Part shown: positions 1 through 8,131 of the stretch, one piece after another
Numbering within the stretch: the stretch's first letter is position 1
Layout of the letters: every line of letters starts with the position of its first letter
From: Spartobacteria bacterium
GTDB lineage: Bacteria > Verrucomicrobiota > Kiritimatiellia > RZYC01
Direction of reading: 5' to 3'
DNA: 43,205 bases
NCBI GenBank assembly: GCA_009930475.1
Contig: RZYC01000030.1
Coordinates: 1-43,205 of the forward strand
The notes under the pieces: model-generated
Told to the model about the DNA's origin: nothing
Databases searched by the model: none
Seen by the model: the letters and a program-made list of their open reading frames with translations, nothing else
Position numbers and translations under genes: made by a program

Positions 1-296
1 TAAGGTTTGAAAATCAAGAGGTTATAAAAACAAGCCGTAACACCATGCGGTGAGACCTTCAACATGCATAAGTTGTTCGATACCAACCTACAGTCTAAAT
101 GCCTACAGCCTAAACTCCTCTTTTAGGATGATATATCGAAGACATGGTTCACAAGAATATACTCTATCTACTTTATATGAACAAGAAACAGCTTATGTGA
201 CTGTAGATATCGCAAACATTTTCAAACCGGCAAAATACATGCCATTTCAGAACGGCGCGGACACAAGCTTTGCGTCGGCAATATGACAATCGGTAC
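1..296. other. Non-coding flank, no supported gene
   Basis: This stretch lies downstream of the minus-strand protease gene. A 78-codon open frame (50-286) has no ribosome binding site and no recognisable protein features, so it is not called. Apart from a short direct repeat at 87-114, no tRNA, terminator or promoter could be supported. A 6-bp hairpin near 265-285 has no T-run and is not convincing as a terminator for the protease gene. Confidence 0.5.
87..114. repeat. Short tandem direct repeat
   Basis: Two 13-bp copies, CCTACAGTCTAAA (87-99) and CCTACAGCCTAAA (102-114), differ at one base and are 15 bp apart. No function is apparent. It may be a remnant of a longer simple repeat. Confidence 0.5.
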
Positions 297-1553
297 TTAG
301 TTGGCGGCGATGCCGCGCAAGGCCGCAATGCGCTGAATGACCGGGGGGTGGGAGTATTCCAGTGCAACGACGAGGGGATGGGGAGTTAGGTTTGATAAAT
401 TGTCGACACTGAGTTTTTTCAGTGCGCTGATCATCGGCTCTGATGAGTGAAGGGTTTCTGCCGCAAAGCGGTCGGCCTGATATTCAAAACGACGAGACAG
501 CGCATTGCCGAAAATGGAAAGCAGATAGTTGAGCGGTGAGAAGACGATCATAAACACCATCATGCCCGCATAAAAGGGTGCTGCTGTTCCATTGACTGCC
601 TCGTAGGAAATGCCGACGGCCTGATACCAATGGGCATCAAAGATGAATAACGCCATGAGTTTAAACATAACAGCACTCAGTATGAGGCTGATAATCAGCT
701 GTTTGCGTATGTGCCCTTTTTTCCAGTGGCCGATTTCATGACCCAGTACCGCCACCAATTCGTCTTCTGTGTGATTTTGGATCAGCGTATCGTACAGGGC
801 AATCCGCCGCCAGCGGCCGAATCCGGTGAAATAGGCATTGCTTTTGGTCGAACGGCGGGAGCCGTCGATCTCAAAGATTCCGCTTAGTGTAAATCCACAT
901 TGCTGTGCCAGTGCCTGAATGCGCTGTTTGAGTGACCCGTCGGCCAACGGGGTAAATTTATTAAAGAGGGGTAGAATCGTCACCGGTGCGATGTACATGA
1001 TAAACAGCTGAAATATCGTGGTGGCCAAAAAGGCATAAATCCAGGCATCCCGATTGATTTTCTGGAAAAAGAAGAGAAGCAGCGTCAGCAGAGGGAATCC
1101 CAAAAGCAGGGTTAGCAGGATACCTTTGAATTGATCGGCGATGAACGTCTTCGGCGATGTTTTATTGAAGCCGTAGCGTGCCTCGATAACAAAGGTTTCA
1201 TAAATAGAAAAGGGCAGACCGGTGATCTGCCCGACCAGCATGAGGATAAACATGAAAATCAGGCCCGTGGGGATCATTCCCAGGCCATAGGACAGGCAGA
1301 TGCTCTGAAGCCAGCCTAACCCTCCCAGGCCGATGAAAAGCATCGTCACCGGGGTCGTGATGACGTTTTGAATCAGCGAAAAACGTGTGGTTTCCCGAAG
1401 ATAGCGTTGAGATTCAGCATATTTCTCGTCGTCATAACAGCCTTTGAATTCTTCGGGTATCTCGGGGCTCATGTGTCGTACGTTCAGCCAGTCGGAAACA
1501 ACATCGATGACGAAATGCACCGCCAGAACGGCTAAAATGAGACCTAAATACAT
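297..1553 (-). CDS. Ste24-like M48 family zinc metalloprotease
   Basis: A 418-residue multi-spanning membrane peptidase related to CAAX prenyl protease 1 (Ste24) and HtpX. The zinc-binding helix HEIGH is at residues 272-276, and the third ligand is the Glu of FEYQAD (E357). The N-terminal half has several hydrophobic segments (about 1-20, 60-110, 145-200), with two more around 285-350, as in the Ste24 barrel. Family members cleave inside or at the face of the membrane. Bacterial ones are mostly linked to membrane protein quality control, because bacteria lack CAAX prenylation; that role is inferred here. The start has an AAGGCG-like ribosome binding site and lies only 2 bp after the aminotransferase stop, so it is the last gene of the minus-strand run. 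Full length and intact. Confidence 0.9.
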   Translation of the reverse strand: MYLGLILAVLAVHFVIDVVSDWLNVRHMSPEIPEEFKGCYDDEKYAESQRYLRETTRFSLIQNVITTPVTMLFIGLGGLGWLQSICLSYGLGMIPTGLIFMFILMLVGQITGLPFSIYETFVIEARYGFNKTSPKTFIADQFKGILLTLLLGFPLLTLLLFFFQKINRDAWIYAFLATTIFQLFIMYIAPVTILPLFNKFTPLADGSLKQRIQALAQQCGFTLSGIFEIDGSRRSTKSNAYFTGFGRWRRIALYDTLIQNHTEDELVAVLGHEIGHWKKGHIRKQLIISLILSAVMFKLMALFIFDAHWYQAVGISYEAVNGTAAPFYAGMMVFMIVFSPLNYLLSIFGNALSRRFEYQADRFAAETLHSSEPMISALKKLSVDNLSNLTPHPLVVALEYSHPPVIQRIAALRGIAAN

Positions 1554-1555
1554 GG

Positions 1556-2719
1556 TTACGCCTTCTTTGCAGATTGAACAACATCACGAATGGCATCTAC
1601 GACATCATTGAAATCCTCGTCTGTCATTCCCGGGAATAGCGGAATAGAGCAGATGCGATCTGTATTCCATTCGGTGTTCGGCAACATTCCATAGCCCGTA
1701 TTTAGCGTTTTCTGGTAATAGGTATGCAGATGTGCGGCCAGGAAATGGAGACCGGTGCCTATGTTACGTTCTTTCAGTGCCAGCATGAACGCATCGCGAT
1801 CCAGCCCGGCTTTTTCCGGTTCGACACGTACGATCATCAAGTCCCGGGCATGCGTGTGCTCGTAGGTTGGATCCGAGAGGGGGGTGATCCCGGGAATATC
1901 TGCGAGAACGTTGCGATAGGCCATAGTCAATTCAATGCGGCGGCGATGAAACCCGTCCAGACTTTCCAGCTGTTTACACCCGATGACCGCCGCTACATCG
2001 GTCATGTTATATTTATATCCCGGATACTGTACCATGGCTTTGGGGGTGCGCCCTTGCAGCTTCCTGTCAAAGGCATCAACGCTGAGTCCATGGAATTTAA
2101 ATTGTTTGATTCGGTCGGCCAGTTCGGGGTCGTCAACGACCACGGCACCGCCTTCGCAGGTGGTCATATTTTTGATGGGATGAAAGGAAAAGATGGCGAG
2201 ACCGCGCTGTCCGACGTGACGTCCTTTGTAACGTGTTCCAATCGCATGAGCTGCATCTTCAATCAGAGTGATCTGGTGCTTTTGTGCCAGTGCTTCAAAC
2301 GCATCGAGGTCTACGGGAGCACCGGCATAATGAACGGGTATAACGGCTTTTGTTCTCGGTGTGATGGCCGCCTCCGCCGCTTCTGGTGTCATGAGCAGCG
2401 TGTCCCTGTCCACATCGACAAACACCGGTTTGGCTCCTAGTAAAGAAATGAGATTCGGCGTGGAAACCCATGTCATGGAAGGCGTAATCACTTCATCACC
2501 AGGGCCGATGCCCAGTGCTAAAAGGGCACAGTGCATTCCACCGGTCGCGGCACTGACTGCAAGCGCATGATCGCATCCGACATAGTCTTTCAGTGCGGCT
2601 TCCAGTTTCGCACACCATGGGCCCGTGGTAATCCAGCCGGAACGCAGCACCTGCCCTACCGCTTCGATGGTTTCTTCGGACAAACTTGGTACACAAAATG
2701 GCAAAAATGCATCTCTCAT
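1556..2719 (-). CDS. DegT/DnrJ/EryC1/StrS-family PLP aminotransferase
   Basis: A 387-residue fold-type I PLP enzyme of the sugar aminotransferase family. The Schiff-base lysine is K183 in SFHPIKNMTTCEGG, and the cofactor-contacting EDAAH motif lies at 154-158. Family members transaminate keto-sugar nucleotides for lipopolysaccharide, capsule or glycan precursors. The closest-looking group by motif is the ArnB/PseC type (UDP-4-amino-4-deoxyarabinose or pseudaminic-acid pathway), but the substrate cannot be fixed from sequence. No other nucleotide-sugar genes are nearby, which is odd for this family. The start is preceded by GAGGA at 9 bp. It lies 16 bp after the antiporter gene and 2 bp before the protease gene, so co-transcription is likely. 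Confidence 0.9.
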   Translation of the reverse strand: MRDAFLPFCVPSLSEETIEAVGQVLRSGWITTGPWCAKLEAALKDYVGCDHALAVSAATGGMHCALLALGIGPGDEVITPSMTWVSTPNLISLLGAKPVFVDVDRDTLLMTPEAAEAAITPRTKAVIPVHYAGAPVDLDAFEALAQKHQITLIEDAAHAIGTRYKGRHVGQRGLAIFSFHPIKNMTTCEGGAVVVDDPELADRIKQFKFHGLSVDAFDRKLQGRTPKAMVQYPGYKYNMTDVAAVIGCKQLESLDGFHRRRIELTMAYRNVLADIPGITPLSDPTYEHTHARDLMIVRVEPEKAGLDRDAFMLALKERNIGTGLHFLAAHLHTYYQKTLNTGYGMLPNTEWNTDRICSIPLFPGMTDEDFNDVVDAIRDVVQSAKKA

Positions 2720-2735
2720 AAACGTAGATCCTCTG

Positions 2736-4400
2736 CTAGAAAAAGCCCGTCATCAATTCATTGCCCATTGAGTCGGGACTTTTCATATCTTTGACAGATT
2801 CCAGTAAGTCCTGAAGGGTCAGAATTTCTTCCAGAATAATCATTCGGGCAACCAGCTGATATTTAACGGGGGTTGTGATGGTAATGTTTTCATTGTCATG
2901 AATAAGGGTGAAAGTCATTTCTTCTTTGCGGATCTGATACGTTGGCGTATCGGTGTGCAGTCCATGCACAAAAAATTCTTCATTTCGGAACGCGTTAAGA
3001 ATGCGACCGCAGATAAAGTCGGCGACGGAGTCGGAGGGAAATTTGAGCGCGATGCTCATCACATCATCTTTGACTTCTTTTGATCCGCCCACTACTCCGG
3101 AACCGCCTTCAAAGGATTTGATCAGTAACGGGGGTGCGATGACGGTGGTCAGCATGGACATCATGATGGCTACGCCGAATACGTCCTGGCCAATCAGGCC
3201 GGAGGAAACCCCGATGCCGGCAACGATAAGAGCCACTTCACCGCGGGGAACCATGCCAAAACCGATGCGAAGGGCCCCTCTCGGGGTAAATTTCATAAGC
3301 ATGGCGGGCAGGCCGCATCCCAATACCTTGGTCAGCACGGCAATGCTGCTGTATACGAGGCCAAATACGAGCGTGCTGCGCATAGCACCAAAATTAACCA
3401 TCATTCCCATAACGCAGAAGAAGACCGGAATGAGCAGGTTGTAAACCCCGTGCAGCTGCTCTTGCAGTTCGTTGACAATGTCGGTTTTTGACAGGGCCAG
3501 CCCCATGATATAGGCTCCGATGATCATGGCCAGACCGGCCATTTCGGAAAGGCCCGCAATCAGCATCGCTAAGCCCAGGCATAACGCGGCAATGGTTTCA
3601 TTGGAACGAAACATTTTCAGCACGCTGGTAATGCGAGTTGCTAATAATAATCCTGCGACGGTAAAGAAAATCCAGAATCCGACGGCTTTGGCCGCAATAA
3701 ATCCAATGTGGCTCCAGTTTATGGCACCCCCGGCTGCGCCTACTTTCGACATACCTACTACGATGGCCAGCACAATAATGCCCGCCACGTCATCGAAAAC
3801 CGCCGCAGCCAAAATAGTGACACCCTCCGCCGAGCCCATTTTCCGTTTTTCAGATAAAATGCGTGCGGTGATGCCTACCGATGTGGCCGTGGCTATGGTG
3901 CCGAGAAACAGGGCCTGTGGATCCATAATGGAATCAGCGATACCAAACGGGATGGTGATCCATGCTCCCAAGAAGAACGCAAAAACCAGTCCGCCGAGAC
4001 CCACCACTGCGCCGGCCACGGAGTACTTCATGAATGTTTTTAAATCCGTTTCCAGACCGGATAGAAACAAAAGGAGAATGGATGCAATGATGGCGAGGCT
4101 GTACAGTTCTGTAGATACGGGAATCGATGAATCCAGCGGGGGAAACAGCGGTCCCCAGAGAGGGATGTTCAGACTGCCGAGCGCATAGGGTCCTATAATG
4201 ATGCCTGAAAGCAGTTCGCCGAGAACACTGGGTCCTTTGAGGTACTTTTGAAAAAGATATCCGCCTATACGCGCAACAATGATGATCACCGCCAGCTGTA
4301 GAACCAGCTCTGTCATCATATGGGTGACATTTTCGGTTCCTGCCGGTGCTGCACTGTTGGCCAGAGGCATTAAGAAAAGATTATTAAGGAAAGACATCAT
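2736..4400 (-). CDS. Kef-type (CPA2) cation/proton antiporter
   Basis: A 554-residue inner-membrane antiporter with about 12 hydrophobic segments between residues 30 and 430. The pattern is typical of the Na+/H+ exchanger domain: GYLFQKYLKGPSVLGELLSG near the N-terminus and TATSVGITARIL and AAAVFDDVAGI in the ion-binding core. The paired Asp of FDD is the expected ion/proton site. The last ~120 residues are hydrophilic and contain no TrkA-N Rossmann motif, so this is not a complete KefB/KefC. They look like a small regulatory domain of unknown type. Two adjacent Met codons (4400 and 4397) follow AGAGG; the second has the better spacing. The upstream gene, 48 bp away, encodes an EIIA protein, which suggests that phosphorylated or unphosphorylated EIIA gates this transporter (inference). 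Confidence 0.9.
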   Translation of the reverse strand: MMSFLNNLFLMPLANSAAPAGTENVTHMMTELVLQLAVIIIVARIGGYLFQKYLKGPSVLGELLSGIIIGPYALGSLNIPLWGPLFPPLDSSIPVSTELYSLAIIASILLLFLSGLETDLKTFMKYSVAGAVVGLGGLVFAFFLGAWITIPFGIADSIMDPQALFLGTIATATSVGITARILSEKRKMGSAEGVTILAAAVFDDVAGIIVLAIVVGMSKVGAAGGAINWSHIGFIAAKAVGFWIFFTVAGLLLATRITSVLKMFRSNETIAALCLGLAMLIAGLSEMAGLAMIIGAYIMGLALSKTDIVNELQEQLHGVYNLLIPVFFCVMGMMVNFGAMRSTLVFGLVYSSIAVLTKVLGCGLPAMLMKFTPRGALRIGFGMVPRGEVALIVAGIGVSSGLIGQDVFGVAIMMSMLTTVIAPPLLIKSFEGGSGVVGGSKEVKDDVMSIALKFPSDSVADFICGRILNAFRNEEFFVHGLHTDTPTYQIRKEEMTFTLIHDNENITITTPVKYQLVARMIILEEILTLQDLLESVKDMKSPDSMGNELMTGFF

Positions 4401-4448
4401 ACTACCTCTTTGATTTTTGGCCTCATTGTTCCGTGGTGCAGGGTGTTG

Positions 4449-4907
4449 CTAGGTTCCGGTGATAATCTGAACCACTTCAGCATTTGTTTTTGCTTCAAGC
4501 AGTCGATCTCTTATGCGTTCGTCAGAAAGGATTTGGCTGATTTCGGCCAAAAATTGTAAATGAGGTCCGGTTCGGTTGATGGGAGAGAGACTCATGATAA
4601 ATACGTGGCAGGTTTTGCCGTCCAAAGCTTCAAAATCAATGCCGCTCTGGCTGATTCCGATGGCCACATGCATCGTGTTTACGTATTGGCTTTTGCAGTG
4701 GGGAATAGCGATTCCGTTTTGCATGCCTGTGGACATTTTGCTTTCGCGAACGAGCAGTTCTTTGAAGATATGATCACTGTTGGCAGGGTCGATATCCGTC
4801 GTTCCCGAAATCACGCTGTCCATTATCTCGCGGATTACGTCGTTTTTATTAGTAGATACAAGGTTGAGCAGTATTGTCTGTTCCGTTATTAACTTCAGTA
4901 ATTTCAT
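4449..4907 (-). CDS. PTS EIIA (PtsN/fructose type) regulatory protein
   Basis: A cytoplasmic 152-residue EIIA domain of the fructose/nitrogen class. The phospho-acceptor His is H70 in NGIAIPHCKS. The region from MHVAIG to VFIMSLSP and the HLQFLAEISQIL segment match the rest of the fold. The start at 4907 is chosen because GAGGG lies just upstream; a longer frame from 4943 would add 12 residues with poor support. It is the first gene of the minus-strand run and precedes the Kef-type antiporter. EIIA-Ntr proteins are known to regulate potassium uptake (TrkA, KdpD in enterics) through their phosphorylation state, so control of the neighbouring antiporter is plausible but inferred. No EI or HPr gene is in the window. 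Confidence 0.88.
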   Translation of the reverse strand: MKLLKLITEQTILLNLVSTNKNDVIREIMDSVISGTTDIDPANSDHIFKELLVRESKMSTGMQNGIAIPHCKSQYVNTMHVAIGISQSGIDFEALDGKTCHVFIMSLSPINRTGPHLQFLAEISQILSDERIRDRLLEAKTNAEVVQIITGT

Positions 4908-5036
4908 GTTGACCCTCGAAAAAAATTGTTGTCTGTCTCTCATATTAAGGGGTGGAAGGTCAACTCTACTTTGAAACTATTCTGAGATTGCCAAAGCATG
5001 AAATTCCATGTATTGTCACAGAAGTTTTATATCGGT

Positions 5037-5045
5037 TGGTATAAT
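5037..5045 (+). promoter_or_regulatory. Putative extended -10 promoter for the zinc-ribbon/EIIA gene
   Basis: TGGTATAAT matches the extended -10 consensus (TGnTATAAT) exactly. A TTGTCA at 5013-5018 resembles a -35 box but is 21 bp away, so activity would rely on the extended -10. The predicted transcript start near 5052 leaves an untranslated leader of about 80 nt before the gene at 5133. The region is shared with the divergent EIIA/antiporter run. Confidence 0.5.
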
Positions 5046-5132
5046 TGGGAATATGAATATGTGAGTATAACGGCCATCCGGTACGATACAGGATTCTTGA
5101 CATAAGATTTCTGAATAACTCTGATAATAATT

Positions 5133-5993
5133 ATGAAAGATGTACAGACTATGGACAAAACAATTAATCTGCTCGTTCAATTGCAGGATTTAATGGATGC
5201 GCGGTCGCAGCAGGAGGCTACAGATACCAGAGGTCGGCTTGAACAGCTGGATGGATCGATTGAAGCATACAAAAAGCTGCTCCCTGAAGACATCGTTTCC
5301 ACCTATTTGCGCATTCGCCAGCATCATGACGTCGCTATTGTTCCTATTTCCGGGCAGGTCTGCACGGGGTGTGGAATGACCCTGCCCGTCGCGATGGTGC
5401 ATCAGGTTAAGGCGGCACAGGATCTTATTTTGTGTCCCACATGTACGCGTATGTTGTTTTACCCGGCTCAGGATTTACCTCGTCGCATTCCGCAGGAGAT
5501 GAATCGTTTTGGTTCGGCGCCGAAAATCGGACTGAGTCGATTTTCCTCAGAAAAGCTGATGCTTCCTCATACGAAAGCGCAAAGCAAAGAAGACGTCTTC
5601 AATGAAATCTGCACGATGTTGCAGGAAAATGATTACATTGATGATCAGGCGGCATTGTTCGAGGCGGCCATGCGTCGCGAAGCCATTGTTAGCACGGCAT
5701 TGGAGCATGGTCTGGCATTTCCGCATGTGCGAGGTGTCGAAGGCGGCGGACTGACACTGGCCTGCGCGACAAGTGAAGCAGGTTTTGCCTTTGATGCCGG
5801 TGAAAAAAATCTTACACACATTGTCTTTTTTGTCGTTATTCCAACCGCAGCCAGTGCTTTTTACCTTAAATTACTCTCCGGGCTGACAAGGACTTTTCAG
5901 AAAAAAGCCGCACGCGATCGCGTCGCCGCCTACAATGATCAGGATAAATTATGGAAGGGACTGTGCTCTCTTACGAAAAATACGATTAAGTAA
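5133..5993 (+). CDS. C4 zinc-ribbon / PTS EIIA fusion protein
   Basis: A 286-residue soluble protein with two parts. Residues 1-60 are helical and probably coiled coil. Residues 77-104 hold a zinc ribbon of the CT398-like C4 family (C77-x2-C80 and C101-x2-C104). Residues ~135-283 form an EIIA domain with the phospho-His at H198 in HGLAFPHVR. C4 zinc-ribbon proteins of this type normally have a long N-terminal coiled coil and are linked to nucleic-acid or protein contacts; fusion to EIIA is unusual. It is divergent from the EIIA-antiporter run with a 225-bp spacer. An internal Met at 5151 is an alternative start; neither has a strong ribosome binding site. The likely role is a phospho-switched adaptor rather than a sugar transporter component (inference). 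Confidence 0.85.
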   Translation: MKDVQTMDKTINLLVQLQDLMDARSQQEATDTRGRLEQLDGSIEAYKKLLPEDIVSTYLRIRQHHDVAIVPISGQVCTGCGMTLPVAMVHQVKAAQDLILCPTCTRMLFYPAQDLPRRIPQEMNRFGSAPKIGLSRFSSEKLMLPHTKAQSKEDVFNEICTMLQENDYIDDQAALFEAAMRREAIVSTALEHGLAFPHVRGVEGGGLTLACATSEAGFAFDAGEKNLTHIVFFVVIPTAASAFYLKLLSGLTRTFQKKAARDRVAAYNDQDKLWKGLCSLTKNTIK

Positions 5994-6021
5994 GCTTTTT
6001 TCTGAGATCATTTTTGATGAA

Positions 6022-6050
6022 GCTGATGCCCCGTGCGTCGGCTTTTTTTT
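6022..6050 (+). terminator. Rho-independent terminator after zinc-ribbon/EIIA gene
   Basis: An 8-bp stem (GCTGATGC / GCGTCGGC, two G-T pairs) with loop CCCGT is followed directly by eight T residues. It lies 29 bp after the stop codon and separates this gene from the secretin operon. Confidence 0.85.
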
Positions 6051-6121
6051 GTGAATACACGATCAGCACCAGTGTCCTAATAATAAAGGATGGCGACACG
6101 TATATATATGACGTGACGAAC

Positions 6122-6161
6122 TGTCAAACGGTTTGACATGAGGGAGTGAGAATCGTAGTTT
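6122..6161 (+). promoter_or_regulatory. Candidate promoter with 17-bp palindromic operator
   Basis: TGTCAAACGGTTTGACA (6122-6138) is a perfect inverted repeat with 8-bp arms around one central base. Its right arm contains a consensus -35 TTGACA (6133-6138). A weak -10 (TAGTTT, 6156-6161) lies 17 bp downstream. Transcription would start near 6168, almost at the ATG (6171) of the first secretin-operon gene, so the message may be nearly leaderless. This agrees with the absence of a ribosome binding site there. A regulator bound to the dyad would block the -35 region. A second inverted repeat, CACGT-N9-ACGTG, sits at 6097-6115. Confidence 0.5.
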
Positions 6162-6170
6162 ACCTCACTT

Positions 6171-7562
6171 ATGCAGAAAAAAAAGATCACGGGTATTGAG
6201 CTATCCTCCCAGACGCTGGATGTGGCCGTCATGTCTAAGCGTGGCCGCAAGGATATGGATTTGGTTTCTACGAAAACGAAATCCGTCGTATGGCCCGCAC
6301 TGGATGATGAATCGTTTGCAAAGGTATTACGCAAGGTGCTGCCGGGAATTGATGGAAAACCTGCGTTGGTGCTGACGGGGTGTAAAGTCTTGTATCGTGT
6401 GATGATCCTTCCTTCTACCGATCCGGATGAATTGAAGGCGATGGTGGAACTGCAGGTGGACAAATGCAGTCCTTTCGCATCGGAAAAAACCGTGATTGGA
6501 TATGAAATTTTGTCGTCCTCTGAGACAGAATCGCATGTTCTGGTTGCGATTGTTGAATCGGTTCATTTGGAGAAAATAGGACAGCTATTCCGAAAGGCGG
6601 GGGTTATTCCGTATCGGCTGGATTTACCGGAACTGATTTGGCTGTATAGTTTGAAGCAACGTGGATGTATTTCGCCTCATGGTCAGCAATCGGTGCTTTT
6701 AATAGATACAATGACAGTCTTTCATGCGGTTTTTCATTACGGCAATCTGGTGCTGTGTCGGGATATAGGGGACAGAGATGAGCTGGTTTCAGCTGAAGGG
6801 CAGCAGGAGCTTATTGATGAGCTGGAATACTCTCAAACCATAGTGGAGGCGGAATGGGACTGGGCGGAAGAAGTAAAATTCACGTTGCTGGCACGGGGTG
6901 GGGGCGATCAGTTGCTATCTACGCTGACCGACCGGTTGCGGGCACACAATCCTCATGGGTTTGAAATTATTGATCTGGACAGTTTGCCTGCTCTAAGTGA
7001 AGGGGTGGCGCGTCGTTCGCTTGATCCTTCGACATCGCTGTTTAATCTGGTTCCCATGACTTGGCATGAAGCGGAGCATCGCCGTCGGAATATGCGCCGC
7101 TTTTTTACGATGATGCTCATTTTATTTATTGTCTGGGGCTGTGGCATTGGCACGTTCAGTTATTATGTGGCCATACAGCAGCAGAAGATTGATTTGTACA
7201 TGCAGGATAAAGAGACGTTGGATACAGCCGTATCCATGGTGCGCAGATTAAAAGAAAAATCGTCATCGATTGATCGATATGCCGATCGCAGCAAGTCGGC
7301 ACTGGAGTGTTTACGCGAAATATGTGTGCTTCTTCCTAACGGCGTCGAACTGACCTCCTTTGTTTACAAAAAAGGGAAGGAAGTCAATTTGAAAGGGCAG
7401 TGTGACCGGGCTGAACCCATTCATGATTTCATAGCCCTGATGGAAAAGAGCCCATTGTTTCAGGCGGTCAAAACAGAATCCATTGCAGGGCAGCGGAAGC
7501 GGGGGGTGGTTCGAACTGATTTTAATCTGTCTATCCAGCTTTTCTCGGAGGACGCAGAATGA
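6171..7562 (+). CDS. PilM-PilN fusion (GspL-like) assembly protein
   Basis: A 463-residue bitopic inner-membrane protein. Residues 5-285 resemble the actin-like PilM/GspL cytoplasmic domain (GIELSSQTLDVAV at the start, LLIDTMTVFHAV in the middle). The sequence then reads FNLVP at 291-295, like the start of PilN, followed by a basic stretch, one transmembrane helix (311-333) and a periplasmic coiled-coil plus ferredoxin-like PilN region. The separate PilM and PilN of type IV pili are thus joined, as in GspL of type II secretion. It would anchor an ATPase and the PilO-like protein next to the secretin. An in-frame TAG lies 12 bp before the ATG, which fixes the start. Its stop overlaps the next ATG (ATGA). 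Confidence 0.82.
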   Translation: MQKKKITGIELSSQTLDVAVMSKRGRKDMDLVSTKTKSVVWPALDDESFAKVLRKVLPGIDGKPALVLTGCKVLYRVMILPSTDPDELKAMVELQVDKCSPFASEKTVIGYEILSSSETESHVLVAIVESVHLEKIGQLFRKAGVIPYRLDLPELIWLYSLKQRGCISPHGQQSVLLIDTMTVFHAVFHYGNLVLCRDIGDRDELVSAEGQQELIDELEYSQTIVEAEWDWAEEVKFTLLARGGGDQLLSTLTDRLRAHNPHGFEIIDLDSLPALSEGVARRSLDPSTSLFNLVPMTWHEAEHRRRNMRRFFTMMLILFIVWGCGIGTFSYYVAIQQQKIDLYMQDKETLDTAVSMVRRLKEKSSSIDRYADRSKSALECLREICVLLPNGVELTSFVYKKGKEVNLKGQCDRAEPIHDFIALMEKSPLFQAVKTESIAGQRKRGVVRTDFNLSIQLFSEDAE

Positions 7563-8131
7563 AAATATCTGCCAGAGAACTGATTTTGCTTGGTCTGACC
7601 ATTACCGTATTGTTGCTGGGTGGCACCTATTGGTGGGGAGAACCGCAAGTAAAAAAAATGCAGGAAGACCGGCAGTTGCTAAGCATGCTGCAGCAGACAC
7701 GTGAACATGCGCAGCATTTGCTGAGCCGCCGCAAGAGTTACGAAGACAAATTGAATGCATTCAGAGATGTGCTGCCAAAGCATGCAATGGATGCCCGTGT
7801 TACCGCTGAATTACTTCGTCTTCTGGAAAAAACGGCTCGAGAACAACAGTTGGTGCTACTCAAGCGGGAGCCGGAAGAAGAAAAGCAATTGGGCGAGATC
7901 TATGAAACAGCGGTGGATTGCACCTGGGAAGGCAGTCTGGAAGCGATTGTGCGTTTCATGTATACCATGCAGTCGCAGGGCGCGGTGCTGGACGTCTCGT
8001 ATATTACCATGGTGCCTACGCCCAATCAGGTCGATTTGCTTAAAGGGCGGTTCACTGTGGATTTTGCCTATAGACGGGTTCCGGCTGAGGTGTTAAAAGA
8101 AGATACAAAAGAGGAAAAGACCTCCCTATGA
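7559..8131 (+). CDS. PilO/GspM-like inner-membrane alignment protein
   Basis: A 190-residue protein with an N-terminal transmembrane helix (about 8-25), a coiled coil (about 30-70) and a C-terminal ferredoxin-like region. This is the architecture of PilO and GspM, which pair with PilN/GspL in the periplasm. Sequence identity in this family is always low; the call rests on architecture and position between the GspL-like gene and the secretin. A GGAGG motif precedes the ATG, which overlaps the upstream stop by 4 bp. The downstream gene also starts in an ATGA overlap. Confidence 0.72.
   Translation: MKISARELILLGLTITVLLLGGTYWWGEPQVKKMQEDRQLLSMLQQTREHAQHLLSRRKSYEDKLNAFRDVLPKHAMDARVTAELLRLLEKTAREQQLVLLKREPEEEKQLGEIYETAVDCTWEGSLEAIVRFMYTMQSQGAVLDVSYITMVPTPNQVDLLKGRFTVDFAYRRVPAEVLKEDTKEEKTSL

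Noticed and set aside
50-286. 78-codon open frame on the plus strand
   Set aside because: No ribosome binding site, no family features and biased composition; it lies in a gene-free flank.
1724-2440. 238-codon open frame antisense to the aminotransferase
   Set aside because: It mirrors a gene with an intact PLP motif and active site. No start signal or homology pattern.
3520-4188. 222-codon open frame antisense to the Kef-type antiporter
   Set aside because: It is the complement of a well-supported membrane protein gene. The frame is open because of codon bias and its product has no recognisable domain.
5097-5128. TTGACA with GATAAT just before the zinc-ribbon/EIIA start
   Set aside because: The spacing is 20 bp and transcription would begin at or after the first start codon. 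The extended -10 at 5037-5045 is a better candidate.
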